Shown piece after piece: positions 1-6,220 of a stretch of 14,195 nt of DNA (the stretch's first letter is position 1; each line of letters starts with the position of its first letter). The stretch spans positions 1 to 14,195 of the forward strand of contig JANWJO010000220.1 in the NCBI GenBank assembly GCA_025449435.1, read 5' to 3'. Made by a program: the position numbers and the translations under genes. Source of the stretch: Chloroflexota bacterium (GTDB lineage: Bacteria > Chloroflexota > UBA4733). Below the pieces are notes generated by a model, which made no database searches, was not told the DNA's origin, and saw only the letters and a program-made list of their open reading frames with translations.

Positions 1-1221
1 ATCAGTCATGGGGTTGCGGCTGTGCCCGCGTGGGTAGCGCACTTCGATTTCAGTACGCGAGCCGTCACGCTGCGTGATGCGCACACGGTTGGGGATGCCT
101 TCCGGGTAGCCCCGATTGAGTTCAGCGTCCCGGTGCATCGTGGTGCCAGCCAGAAGCGTGTGCATGCGCGGATCGTGCAGCCAGTGGTCATCAAACTGGG
201 TGACGGTTACATCGCCAGCGATCAGTGCCGCCGCGACACAGTAGGGCATGCTATGATCGGCCGTCTCGCGGCTCTTGGGAGCAAACTTCTCAGGGTCCCT
301 GCCAATGATATCTACGGCAGCGTCAAAGCTATCGATGTCGATGTACAAGATCTGGGTGGGGTCGACCCGCTCGCGCAGTTGCAGCGCCGCGTCCACCGCA
401 CTCTGGGCGTGATATTCCACCGGCCAGTATTTAATGTGCGTCTGGTGAATCATCCAGTCATCGCCCGTGTGTCCGGCAAACGGTGGCAAGGAAAACCTGC
501 CGGTGAGCTGCTTCCAGATGCCAAACTCACCCTCGAAGATCTGCCACGGCCCGGTGACTCCCTCCGCGGCGAGTTGCGCTGCGAACACACCGCCACGGCT
601 GGCGGCTGCGAACGCGCAGCCCTTCCACATCGATAGCTCGCCGGACCGTGTTTGCCGGAGCGCAACATTCGGGGTGATGGCCAGCGCGAGGGCGTGACGC
701 AGTTGCTCGGCGTCCAAACCAAGAAGCTTGCCCGCGAGCAGTGCCGCCGACATCGTGCCGTAGGTGGTGTGATCCCAGCCATGCGTACGCAAGCTGGCGG
801 CATCGCACAGCCGGCACTGTATTTCATAACCCAAGACAATGGCTGCCAGAAACTGCTTACCGGTCGCACCCGCGATTTCAGCAGCGGCTAGCGCAGCGGC
901 AATATTGTCGCTTGGATGTGCCGGCTCGAGCGACAGATAGGTGTCGTTGTAATCCAGGTAGCGAAATAGCACACCATTATGGAAAGCTGCAAGGTCGGGA
1001 GCCGTGCGCCCCGGCAGGCCAATGGCGGTGGCGCCAGGTGTCGCGGAGGTACGCCGGCACAGCGCACGTGCGGCCTTGCCAGGAGGGCAGTCGTAGGCGC
1101 CAAATGCCACGCCGATGCTATCCACCACCCGGCGCTTGGCCTCATACAGTGCCGCTTCGGGCACCGTGGCGAGGTCGATCCCAGCGACCCAGTGTGCTAT
1201 GTCTTCGGCAAGTTCGGCCAC
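1..1221 (-). CDS. MmgE/PrpD family protein (2-methylcitrate dehydratase-like), 3' end beyond window
   Basis: I translated this frame directly: 407 codons are open from a GTG at 1221 to base 1, with no stop, so the C-terminus lies outside the window (family members are usually about 450-500 residues). The GTG has an AGGGG ribosome site about 9 bases upstream; an in-frame ATG at 1263 lacks one. MmgE/PrpD hallmarks are visible: RYLDYNDTYL (residues 87-96) followed by EPAHPSDNIAA (99-109), GWDHTTYG (148-155), and ADHSMPY (321-327) in the second domain. The family contains 2-methylcitrate dehydratase of the methylcitrate cycle and relatives that act on other hydroxy-acids such as cis-aconitate/itaconate metabolites. 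The exact substrate cannot be read here: no prpB or prpC is in the window. Cytosolic, with no signal peptide or membrane segment. Family assignment is firm; the specific reaction is not. Confidence 0.9.
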   Translation of the reverse strand, partial: MAELAEDIAHWVAGIDLATVPEAALYEAKRRVVDSIGVAFGAYDCPPGKAARALCRRTSATPGATAIGLPGRTAPDLAAFHNGVLFRYLDYNDTYLSLEPAHPSDNIAAALAAAEIAGATGKQFLAAIVLGYEIQCRLCDAASLRTHGWDHTTYGTMSAALLAGKLLGLDAEQLRHALALAITPNVALRQTRSGELSMWKGCAFAAASRGGVFAAQLAAEGVTGPWQIFEGEFGIWKQLTGRFSLPPFAGHTGDDWMIHQTHIKYWPVEYHAQSAVDAALQLRERVDPTQILYIDIDSFDAAVDIIGRDPEKFAPKSRETADHSMPYCVAAALIAGDVTVTQFDDHWLHDPRMHTLLAGTTMHRDAELNRGYPEGIPNRVRITQRDGSRTEIEVRYPRGHSRNPMTD

Positions 1222-1279
1222 TGCGTCACCCCTACAGCCCGTCCATCGCCCACGCGCGAGCATCGTAGCACGTGACGCA
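1222..1279. repeat. 8-bp inverted repeat around the mmgE/prpD-like gene's leader
   Basis: TGCGTCAC at 1222-1229 and its exact reverse complement GTGACGCA at 1272-1279 are separated by 42 bases. The proximal arm abuts the GTG start and overlaps the ribosome site. The distal arm lies just upstream of a possible minus-strand -10 element TACGAT (1262-1267). This could be a pair of operator half-sites or a long-loop RNA hairpin. No regulator for it is identified. Confidence 0.35.
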
Positions 1280-1311
1280 CGGCCACGATCCCCAGGGATG
1301 GGAGCAGCCGG

Positions 1312-2634
1312 CTACCGCTCGACGGGTGCCTCGGCTGTCCGTGGGCGGAACAGAAAGCGTATGCCGGGGATGCGCTGCCAGGTGCTCCCCGAGCATCCAG
1401 CGTAGTGCTGAATGAAACGCTCCAGCGCATCTTTCCAGGTCACTTGCGATCCCGTTCGTTCGGCGAGTTCTTGCCTATAGGTGGCGAGGTGAACGAACAC
1501 GTCGGCGGTGCGCTCGCTCGGAAAGCAGCGAGCCACTTTGGCGTCCTTGAGCGCCTTGGAAATCGGCGTATACACCTCGAACTGCCAGCGGCTGGCGGCC
1601 GCGTACAGCGGATTGCCGCTCAAGCCGCCCAAGCTGGCCTCACGCTCGGTAAGGTCCTCGGCGAACTCTCGAATGAGCGAAGCGATGGCCGGATAGTGGC
1701 CAACGCGCGTGGCGCCGATGCGCGTGAGTCCGGTAGCGCGCTCGAACTGCCGGCGCTCGGCGAAGACTTCGGCGCTCTCCTCGTCGCAAATGGGGAGGAA
1801 TTCGGTGACGATGGCTTCGATGTCGGCTTGGTGGCGTTCCTTGGCCGCGGCCACACGGTGGTTGCCGTCGAGCACGTAGTAGTGGTACCCCAGCTTATAC
1901 ACGTCGATAGGGGGCAACGACAGCCCAGCCTCAATCGCCGCCATAATGTTGGCAAAGCGTTGCTCGTCACTGCGGCGGCGGGCCCGCCCGTGGGGACGGA
2001 AGTCGGCATTGAGTTCCCTGGCCCGCCCCACACTCCCCACAACGCGATTGACATCGATCATGCGTAGTCCCAGTGGCTTGGGTGCAACAGCACCCATGGC
2101 ACGGGCATCGGCCTCAAAGCTGCGTACTTGCCCAGACGACACCACCGGCAAGCCGTCGTCGTGCGGTTGGGGCGTCGTAGGCACGAGCACCACAGGGCAT
2201 GGTGCGAGCCGGATGAGGTCCTCAGGAATGCTGCCGGCCACCAGGCGAGCAATGCCGCTGCGCCCCTGGGCGGCGAGCAACAGGAGATCGGCGTTGACGG
2301 CGATGGCTTCCTCGGCGATGCTCCTCGCGATCGGACCAGCTATCACTCGGATCGACACTTCCAAGCCAGTGGCGCGAAGCCGGTTGGCGATGGTCTCCAG
2401 GTAGGCTTCAGCCTCCGCACGCTCGCTGAGGATGCTCGAGCGGTCCGCGGCTGTCGGACCAGGGACGCCGTCTGCGCCTTGTACACCAGGAATATCTGGT
2501 ACGAGCACCCCGCCGGCGAGGACGTGGAGGAGCACGAGTTCGCTGCGAAAGGCGTGGGCCAGCGTCGCCGCGTGCGACAGCGCTTGTTCGCCGGTGCCTG
2601 TCCCATCAAGCGCGACCAGAATGCGCTTATACAC
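1312..2634 (-). CDS. Universal stress protein domain fused to ParB/Srx-like domain
   Basis: 440 residues from ATG (MYKRILVALDG). Residues 1-152 form a universal stress protein (UspA) domain: the N-terminal beta strand with the D10 ATP-contact aspartate, and the C-terminal nucleotide loop QGRSGIARLVAGS (123-135). That loop keeps the G-x9-G-S part of the ATP motif, but the first glycine of the usual GxxGx9GS is alanine (121). Residues about 190-275 are a ParB/sulfiredoxin-fold domain with the phosphate-binding signature DGNHRVAAAKE (256-266). A third, C-terminal helical region (about 290-410, with FERATGL and a YTPI...FPSERTADVF stretch) resembles the conserved tail I recall from ParB-like 'DGNHR' proteins of Chloroflexota and Firmicutes. 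It lacks ParB's helix-turn-helix DNA-binding region, so a chromosome-partition role is unlikely. Nucleotide sensing or regulation is an inference. Ninety bases separate its stop from the MmgE/PrpD-like gene downstream. Confidence 0.85.
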   Translation of the reverse strand: MYKRILVALDGTGTGEQALSHAATLAHAFRSELVLLHVLAGGVLVPDIPGVQGADGVPGPTAADRSSILSERAEAEAYLETIANRLRATGLEVSIRVIAGPIARSIAEEAIAVNADLLLLAAQGRSGIARLVAGSIPEDLIRLAPCPVVLVPTTPQPHDDGLPVVSSGQVRSFEADARAMGAVAPKPLGLRMIDVNRVVGSVGRARELNADFRPHGRARRRSDEQRFANIMAAIEAGLSLPPIDVYKLGYHYYVLDGNHRVAAAKERHQADIEAIVTEFLPICDEESAEVFAERRQFERATGLTRIGATRVGHYPAIASLIREFAEDLTEREASLGGLSGNPLYAAASRWQFEVYTPISKALKDAKVARCFPSERTADVFVHLATYRQELAERTGSQVTWKDALERFIQHYAGCSGSTWQRIPGIRFLFRPRTAEAPVER

Positions 2635-2747
2635 CCGGCTTTCCCCTATTCCTCCACCACATGTGCGCGTCTGCTACCATTACGCTATGCTACCTGCTTC
2701 GTGCTATGGAAGCGCGCGGGTGCGTTCAGCGTTGGAAAGCCACCGTA

Positions 2748-3293
2748 ATGGCTGACTGGCTGCCAGGCGTCGACGCCGACTTTAAATGGGTTGTGCCGGG
2801 CATCGCCGTGGGTGGACAGCCGAGCCGGCAGCAAACGCGCCGGTTGCCCTTGCATGGCTTCGACGCCATCCTATCGGTTCGCGCCGAGGACGACCCGGAG
2901 GATTGCCAGCGGGTCGCCGAGCGAGCTGGACTCAAGTACCAGCGTGTCGTAGTTGCCGATAGCATTGCCATCCCGCAAGAAGCCCTGGATGAAATCGTCA
3001 AGATCGCAGCCGGGTGGCGTGCGCAGGGCCTGTCCATCCTCGTCCACTGCCAGGCAGGCCGCCGGCGCGGGCCCATCGCTGTGGCCGCCATCTTAGTGAG
3101 CGAGGGGTGGTCGGCAAAGGCGGCACTGCACCGCGTGGCGGCAGCCAGAAAGCAATTTGGTCCCACACCCGACCAAGTAGCCTCTCTCAAACACTTCGCG
3201 CACCGGCACTGGCACCGGCACGTGATGAGTCGCATGCACAGCGGGTGGGCAGCGGCGTGGATGCAGTTTCCCCAGATGCGCGCGCATCGCTAA
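2748..3293 (+). CDS. Dual-specificity-type protein phosphatase
   Basis: 181 residues. The active-site loop is HCQAGRRRG (residues 100-108), matching the HCx5R signature of cysteine-dependent phosphatases (nucleophile C101, phosphate-binding R107); D71 in VVVADS is a candidate general acid. The N-terminal VVPGIAVGGQPS resembles the start of compact DSP-type domains. The ATG at 2748 was chosen because GGAAAG lies 8 bases upstream; the frame is open further up to 2661, but that part does not look like protein. The substrate (phosphotyrosine, phosphoserine/threonine or a small phosphate ester) cannot be told. The C-terminus is unusually rich in histidine and arginine (HRHWHRH, 152-158). It is divergent from the USP-ParB gene across a 113-bp gap and convergent with RNase H, leaving only 7 bases between the stops. 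I recognise no firm promoter in the gap. Confidence 0.82.
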   Translation: MADWLPGVDADFKWVVPGIAVGGQPSRQQTRRLPLHGFDAILSVRAEDDPEDCQRVAERAGLKYQRVVVADSIAIPQEALDEIVKIAAGWRAQGLSILVHCQAGRRRGPIAVAAILVSEGWSAKAALHRVAAARKQFGPTPDQVASLKHFAHRHWHRHVMSRMHSGWAAAWMQFPQMRAHR

Positions 3294-3300
3294 CGAGGAG

Positions 3301-3798
3301 TCAGGCTGTCGTCGCATTTGCGTCGCCAGTGCCAGGGGCATGCTGCGAGATTTCCGCGTCAATCGGTTCCCCATTGAGCGCCAGGTTGGCCATGCGGTCG
3401 GCTATCGCGTTCCGTTCCCGCGGAACGTAGGTGAATCGCGGGTTGCCAGCCTTGGCGAGTAAGGTAAGAGCCTCGGCGTGCAACGCCTGCAAGCCGTGAT
3501 CGCGCACGCGGTACTTCCCCTGCACCTGCATCACGACAAGTTGACTGTCCATGCAAATCTCGACCTGCCGAGCGGCATAGACTGCGAGCGCCCGCAACGC
3601 TAGTAATAGGGCTCGATACTCCGCCTGGTTATTCGTCAGCGTACCCAGAGTCTGACCAATGGTCCGGAATAGTTCACCGTCGCGGTACATAGCTATGCCA
3701 GCGGCTGCGGGCCCAGGGTTGCCGCGCGAGGCCCCATCGACGTGCACGATCCAGGACGGCTCGCTGGCAGCACCGTTCCGTGCGTCAGTGGGGGACAT
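3301..3798 (-). CDS. Ribonuclease H type 1 family protein
   Basis: 165 residues, cytosolic. It degrades the RNA strand of RNA-DNA hybrids if it behaves like its family. All four catalytic acids are in context: D21 in HVDGASRGNPGP, E60 in NNQAEYRAL, D84 in MDSQLV, D134 in RERNAIADRMAN. The short N-terminus and NxAEY block match the archaeal/actinobacterial-type RNase HI rather than the E. coli enzyme with its basic handle loop. There is no C-terminal phosphatase (CobC) domain, unlike the actinobacterial fusion protein. The ATG at 3798 overlaps the last 14 bases of the zinc-ribbon gene, so translational coupling is likely; an in-frame GTG at 3822 is an alternative start. Neither has a strong ribosome site. 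The neighbour pair zinc-ribbon protein + RNase H is conserved in Actinobacteria, which supports both calls. Confidence 0.9.
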   Translation of the reverse strand: MSPTDARNGAASEPSWIVHVDGASRGNPGPAAAGIAMYRDGELFRTIGQTLGTLTNNQAEYRALLLALRALAVYAARQVEICMDSQLVVMQVQGKYRVRDHGLQALHAEALTLLAKAGNPRFTYVPRERNAIADRMANLALNGEPIDAEISQHAPGTGDANATTA

Positions 3799-4489
3799 AC
3801 AGCAGCCGGCCGCACGTTTCACAAGGAACCAGTGCCGTCCCCGGCCTCGCCTTGGCGAGAGTGGACGACGGCACGGTCACGTGGCACACGCCGCATTTAA
3901 GACCCTGCACCACCGACACCGCTCGCCCAGCCTTGGTCTGGCGAAGCCGCTCATACATCGACTTGGTGCCGGCAGTGAGGTACGCCTCACTCGCGACACG
4001 CTCGGCGCGCTTGGCGGCAGTAGCCGTTTCAAGCTCCTTCAAGGCCGACATATCGCCTTGTACTTGGTGCAGCCTCGTGGCCTTGGCTTGCGCAACATCG
4101 CGGTCGATCTGCTTGAGGCGCGCTGTGGCCGCCTCCACGTCTTCCATCTTGGCGATGAGTTCGTCGTCGAGGTCGAATCGCCGCTTGGTGTGCTGTTCTA
4201 TCTCGTGTTGGGTTGCTGTGTAGTCGGCAGGTGTCTTGAGGCGACCGCTGGCGAGTCGGTCCTCACGCCGCTTTATCTCGGTCGCTTCAGACTGGCTACG
4301 ACCTTCGAGGTCACGCTGCGCCAGTTGAGACTGCTGCAATGACGTGGCGACGCTGTTGCGGAGCGCGAGCAACTGCCGCAGCGCGGGGTCGTCGGCGATG
4401 CGGGCGCGCAGTTCACCAGCGCTCTTGACCAGCCGGTCGATCTCCGAATCAACTTCCTGGAGGGCCGCGAGGTCCGCCATGATCGTCAT
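3785..4489 (-). CDS. Coiled-coil C4-type zinc ribbon protein (COG1579 family)
   Basis: 234 residues. Residues about 5-185 are almost entirely charged heptad-like helix (long coiled coil, for example EIKRREDRLASGRLKTPADY at 71-90). The C-terminus carries a four-cysteine zinc ribbon: CGVC at 199-202 and CETC at 223-226. This is the COG1579 architecture (predicted nucleic-acid-binding zinc ribbon; the mycobacterial homologue sits beside an RNase H gene, as here). The molecular role is not established; a link to RNA/DNA hybrid metabolism is inferred from the overlap with the RNase H gene. The start at 4489 has a consensus AAGGAG ribosome site 8 bases upstream. The start codon sits in an ATGA overlap with a stop of another open frame (see the 4486-4698 entry), suggesting coupling to the upstream membrane-protein gene. 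Confidence 0.88.
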   Translation of the reverse strand: MTIMADLAALQEVDSEIDRLVKSAGELRARIADDPALRQLLALRNSVATSLQQSQLAQRDLEGRSQSEATEIKRREDRLASGRLKTPADYTATQHEIEQHTKRRFDLDDELIAKMEDVEAATARLKQIDRDVAQAKATRLHQVQGDMSALKELETATAAKRAERVASEAYLTAGTKSMYERLRQTKAGRAVSVVQGLKCGVCHVTVPSSTLAKARPGTALVPCETCGRLLYVPH

Positions 4490-4698
4490 GCACCGCTCTC
4501 CTTGCCGAGCAGCATAACACGCTCGGACGCCGGGCCAGGCGCACGCTTACTCTGGTAGTACTCGGCGGAACCGCCCGAGAATAGCGCTTGGCTTGACGGC
4601 GAGTTGGATGTCACGCTGCTGCAACGATCCCGACGCGGTCGGGCGATTGCTCGACTGTAGTGCATGGACGGCGAGCGCGTATTGCCCGGCGCCGGCAT
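4486..4698 (-). other. Probable frameshifted 3' end of the upstream O-antigen-ligase-like gene
   Basis: This open frame, offset +1 from the ligase-like gene, runs on past that gene's TAA at 4547 and ends in TGA at 4486, overlapping the next ATG as ATGA. Its last part (about 4595-4489) reads GGSAEYYQSKRAPGPASERV, which resembles the second helix and linker of a TPR-type repeat. That is what the C-terminus of the ligase-like protein, whose TPR-like unit starts at about residue 448, would be expected to continue with. The main frame instead ends in an arginine-rich run (LGRFRRVLPE). I read this as a likely one-base frameshift near 4560-4600 (real, or a sequencing error), not as a separate gene. 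Confidence 0.4.
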
Positions 4699-6106
4699 AC
4701 TCCTCGCCCAGGTCCTGCCAGGCCGGGGCGTTGGTAGGGTCTACCGTGACGGCGGCGTTTAACAACTCGATAGTCGGGCACGTGTTTGCCTGCTGTGCGG
4801 AGCAGGGGCGTGTAACAGCCAAACTTGCAGCGTTGGTCAGCGCCAGGCTGGCAAGCGGCCGGGCACAGAGCAAGGCAAGCGTGACAGCGCTCAGCACGAC
4901 GCCGACCTGGAGCATCCGAAGCCTAGGCATAGGGGCGAGAGATTTTTCAGGGGCGATGGTGGCCCCACAGGTTTCTGCGCTCACGCGCTCGATGGCGATG
5001 AGCATCGCCACAGGTATCGCCACTATGAAGAATGTGCGCGGGTCGCCCCAGAAATAGGCATCGACGCTGCCGTGTATGGCCATGCCAGCGACCGCGCCCA
5101 CCGAGGCAGCGGCAGCCCGGCGCAACGGCACCGAAAGGTCACGAGACCATACCCTCACGACCAGACGTGCCAGCGCACAGCTAAGAATAGCCAGCGCCGC
5201 AAGTCCTAGAAGGCCCGAGTCAAGCCAGGTTTGGAGCACGAAGTTGTGCGCGTGCGGGATGAAGCGCGTTTCGGGGGGCCAGCTAACGGCGGCGACCCGC
5301 AACGGGAAGGAGCCGGCGCCAATGCCGGTGAAGGCGTGGTCGGACAGCATGCGGCCGGCCATCTGCCAGATATACAACCGATCTGCACTGCTAAACCCTG
5401 TGGGTTCGGTGGAGAAAGCGAACGCGTAGCCGGTGATCCCACTGCGCAACACGGCTAGAAGCGCCACGATGGGCAGCGCAGATAGCCAGCGCGCACGCCC
5501 AGGTTTCCAAGCCAGAAACGCCGCAAGTGCAAAGGCGACGCCAACGTAGGCGCCGCGCGAAATGGTGACGGCCAGCGACACAAGTAGCCATATGAGCGCT
5601 ATCCCAGCAACCAGGCGCATCCACCTGTGGTTGGTCTGGATCAACCAACCGAGCGCAAACGGTAAGACCATTACGAGTAATGCAGCCGTGGCATTCTGAC
5701 TAAAGCCGAGGTCTGGCACGTGCGGCAGGCGTTCGAACAAGGCGTAGTACGGCTCGTTCCAGGTGGTGATCTTGGCGGTGGAAGGGTCTACTTGGACGGC
5801 GCTAGCGAGTGCAACGCCGCAGGCGGCCAGCACGAAGAGCGGCTGCACGGCGACAATCCGATGTTCGCTGCTCCATAAGTGAATCAGCAGCAGCGCTAAG
5901 GCAACCGCTCCAGCCACGCCCGCTAGCGACGTCAGCGACGTCTGGAGGTTTGGCGTAACGCTCAAGCCAAGGAGTGTGCCGAGCAAGAGCAGCGTTGCGG
6001 CAGCTCCATACACACTGCGCCACCGCCCTCGTCGGAGTGCCACAGCCAGCACTGGGATGCTGACCACCACACCGGCCAGCGGCGACACCACCAGCACGGC
6101 AGGCAA
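4547..6106 (-). CDS. O-antigen ligase-like (Wzy_C) membrane protein with TPR-like tail; ends uncertain
   Basis: 519 residues as an intact frame. At least ten hydrophobic segments; the large periplasmic loop region carries SADRLYIWQMA (240-250) and the ligase motif HAHNFVLQTWLDSGLLGL (285-302), with TISRGAYVG at 181-189, all typical of the O-antigen ligase/polymerase (Wzy_C, WaaL-like) family. Such proteins join or polymerise lipid-linked glycans at the outer face of the cytoplasmic membrane. After the last membrane span, residues about 448-485 (LLNAAVTVDPTNAPAWQDLG) look like one TPR unit. Both ends are doubtful. The start is a TTG without a clear ribosome site, while the frame stays open for 38 codons upstream to the TAG of the preceding gene with no ATG, GTG or TTG. 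The 3' end may be frameshifted. The family is firm; exact boundaries and whether it is intact are not. Confidence 0.82.
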   Translation of the reverse strand: MPAVLVVSPLAGVVVSIPVLAVALRRGRWRSVYGAAATLLLLGTLLGLSVTPNLQTSLTSLAGVAGAVALALLLIHLWSSEHRIVAVQPLFVLAACGVALASAVQVDPSTAKITTWNEPYYALFERLPHVPDLGFSQNATAALLVMVLPFALGWLIQTNHRWMRLVAGIALIWLLVSLAVTISRGAYVGVAFALAAFLAWKPGRARWLSALPIVALLAVLRSGITGYAFAFSTEPTGFSSADRLYIWQMAGRMLSDHAFTGIGAGSFPLRVAAVSWPPETRFIPHAHNFVLQTWLDSGLLGLAALAILSCALARLVVRVWSRDLSVPLRRAAAASVGAVAGMAIHGSVDAYFWGDPRTFFIVAIPVAMLIAIERVSAETCGATIAPEKSLAPMPRLRMLQVGVVLSAVTLALLCARPLASLALTNAASLAVTRPCSAQQANTCPTIELLNAAVTVDPTNAPAWQDLGEEYAGAGQYALAVHALQSSNRPTASGSLQQRDIQLAVKPSAILGRFRRVLPE

Positions 6107-6163
6107 CGCGTACGCGGCGACCAGGAGTCCACTGGGCTCGGCATGACTAGCGATACCTACGTA

Positions 6164-6204
6164 CCAGCCTAGCCAGGCTGGCAGGCGGATTCCCGGTAGC
6201 CGGG
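6164..6204. repeat. Two GC-rich hairpins between the ligase-like genes
   Basis: CCAGCC-TAGCCA-GGCTGG (6164-6181) is a perfect 6-bp stem with a 6-base loop, and CCCGG-TAG-CCGGG (6192-6204) a perfect 5-bp stem with a 3-base loop. They lie in the 114 bases between the upstream TAG and the TTG start. Neither is followed by a T run on either strand, so they are not typical intrinsic terminators. They might attenuate, or mask the ribosome site of the downstream gene. Confidence 0.4.
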
Positions 6205-6220
6205 TGATGTCCGTTGCCGT

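Noticed and set aside
22..636. 204-codon plus-strand open frame
   Set aside because: Antisense to the MmgE/PrpD-like gene, which has clear family motifs in the minus-strand frame; no motif of its own.
1288..1299. Small palindrome ATCCC-CA-GGGAT between the USP-ParB and MmgE/PrpD-like genes
   Set aside because: Five-base arms, a two-base loop and no T run; the loop is too small for a good terminator hairpin.
1405..2067. 220-codon plus-strand open frame
   Set aside because: Antisense to the USP-ParB fusion gene; translation is a shadow of that gene.
2635..2747. Possible promoters (TATGCT and similar) in the divergent gap between the fusion gene and the phosphatase
   Set aside because: Several weak -10-like hexamers but no matching -35 on either strand; a specific call would be arbitrary.
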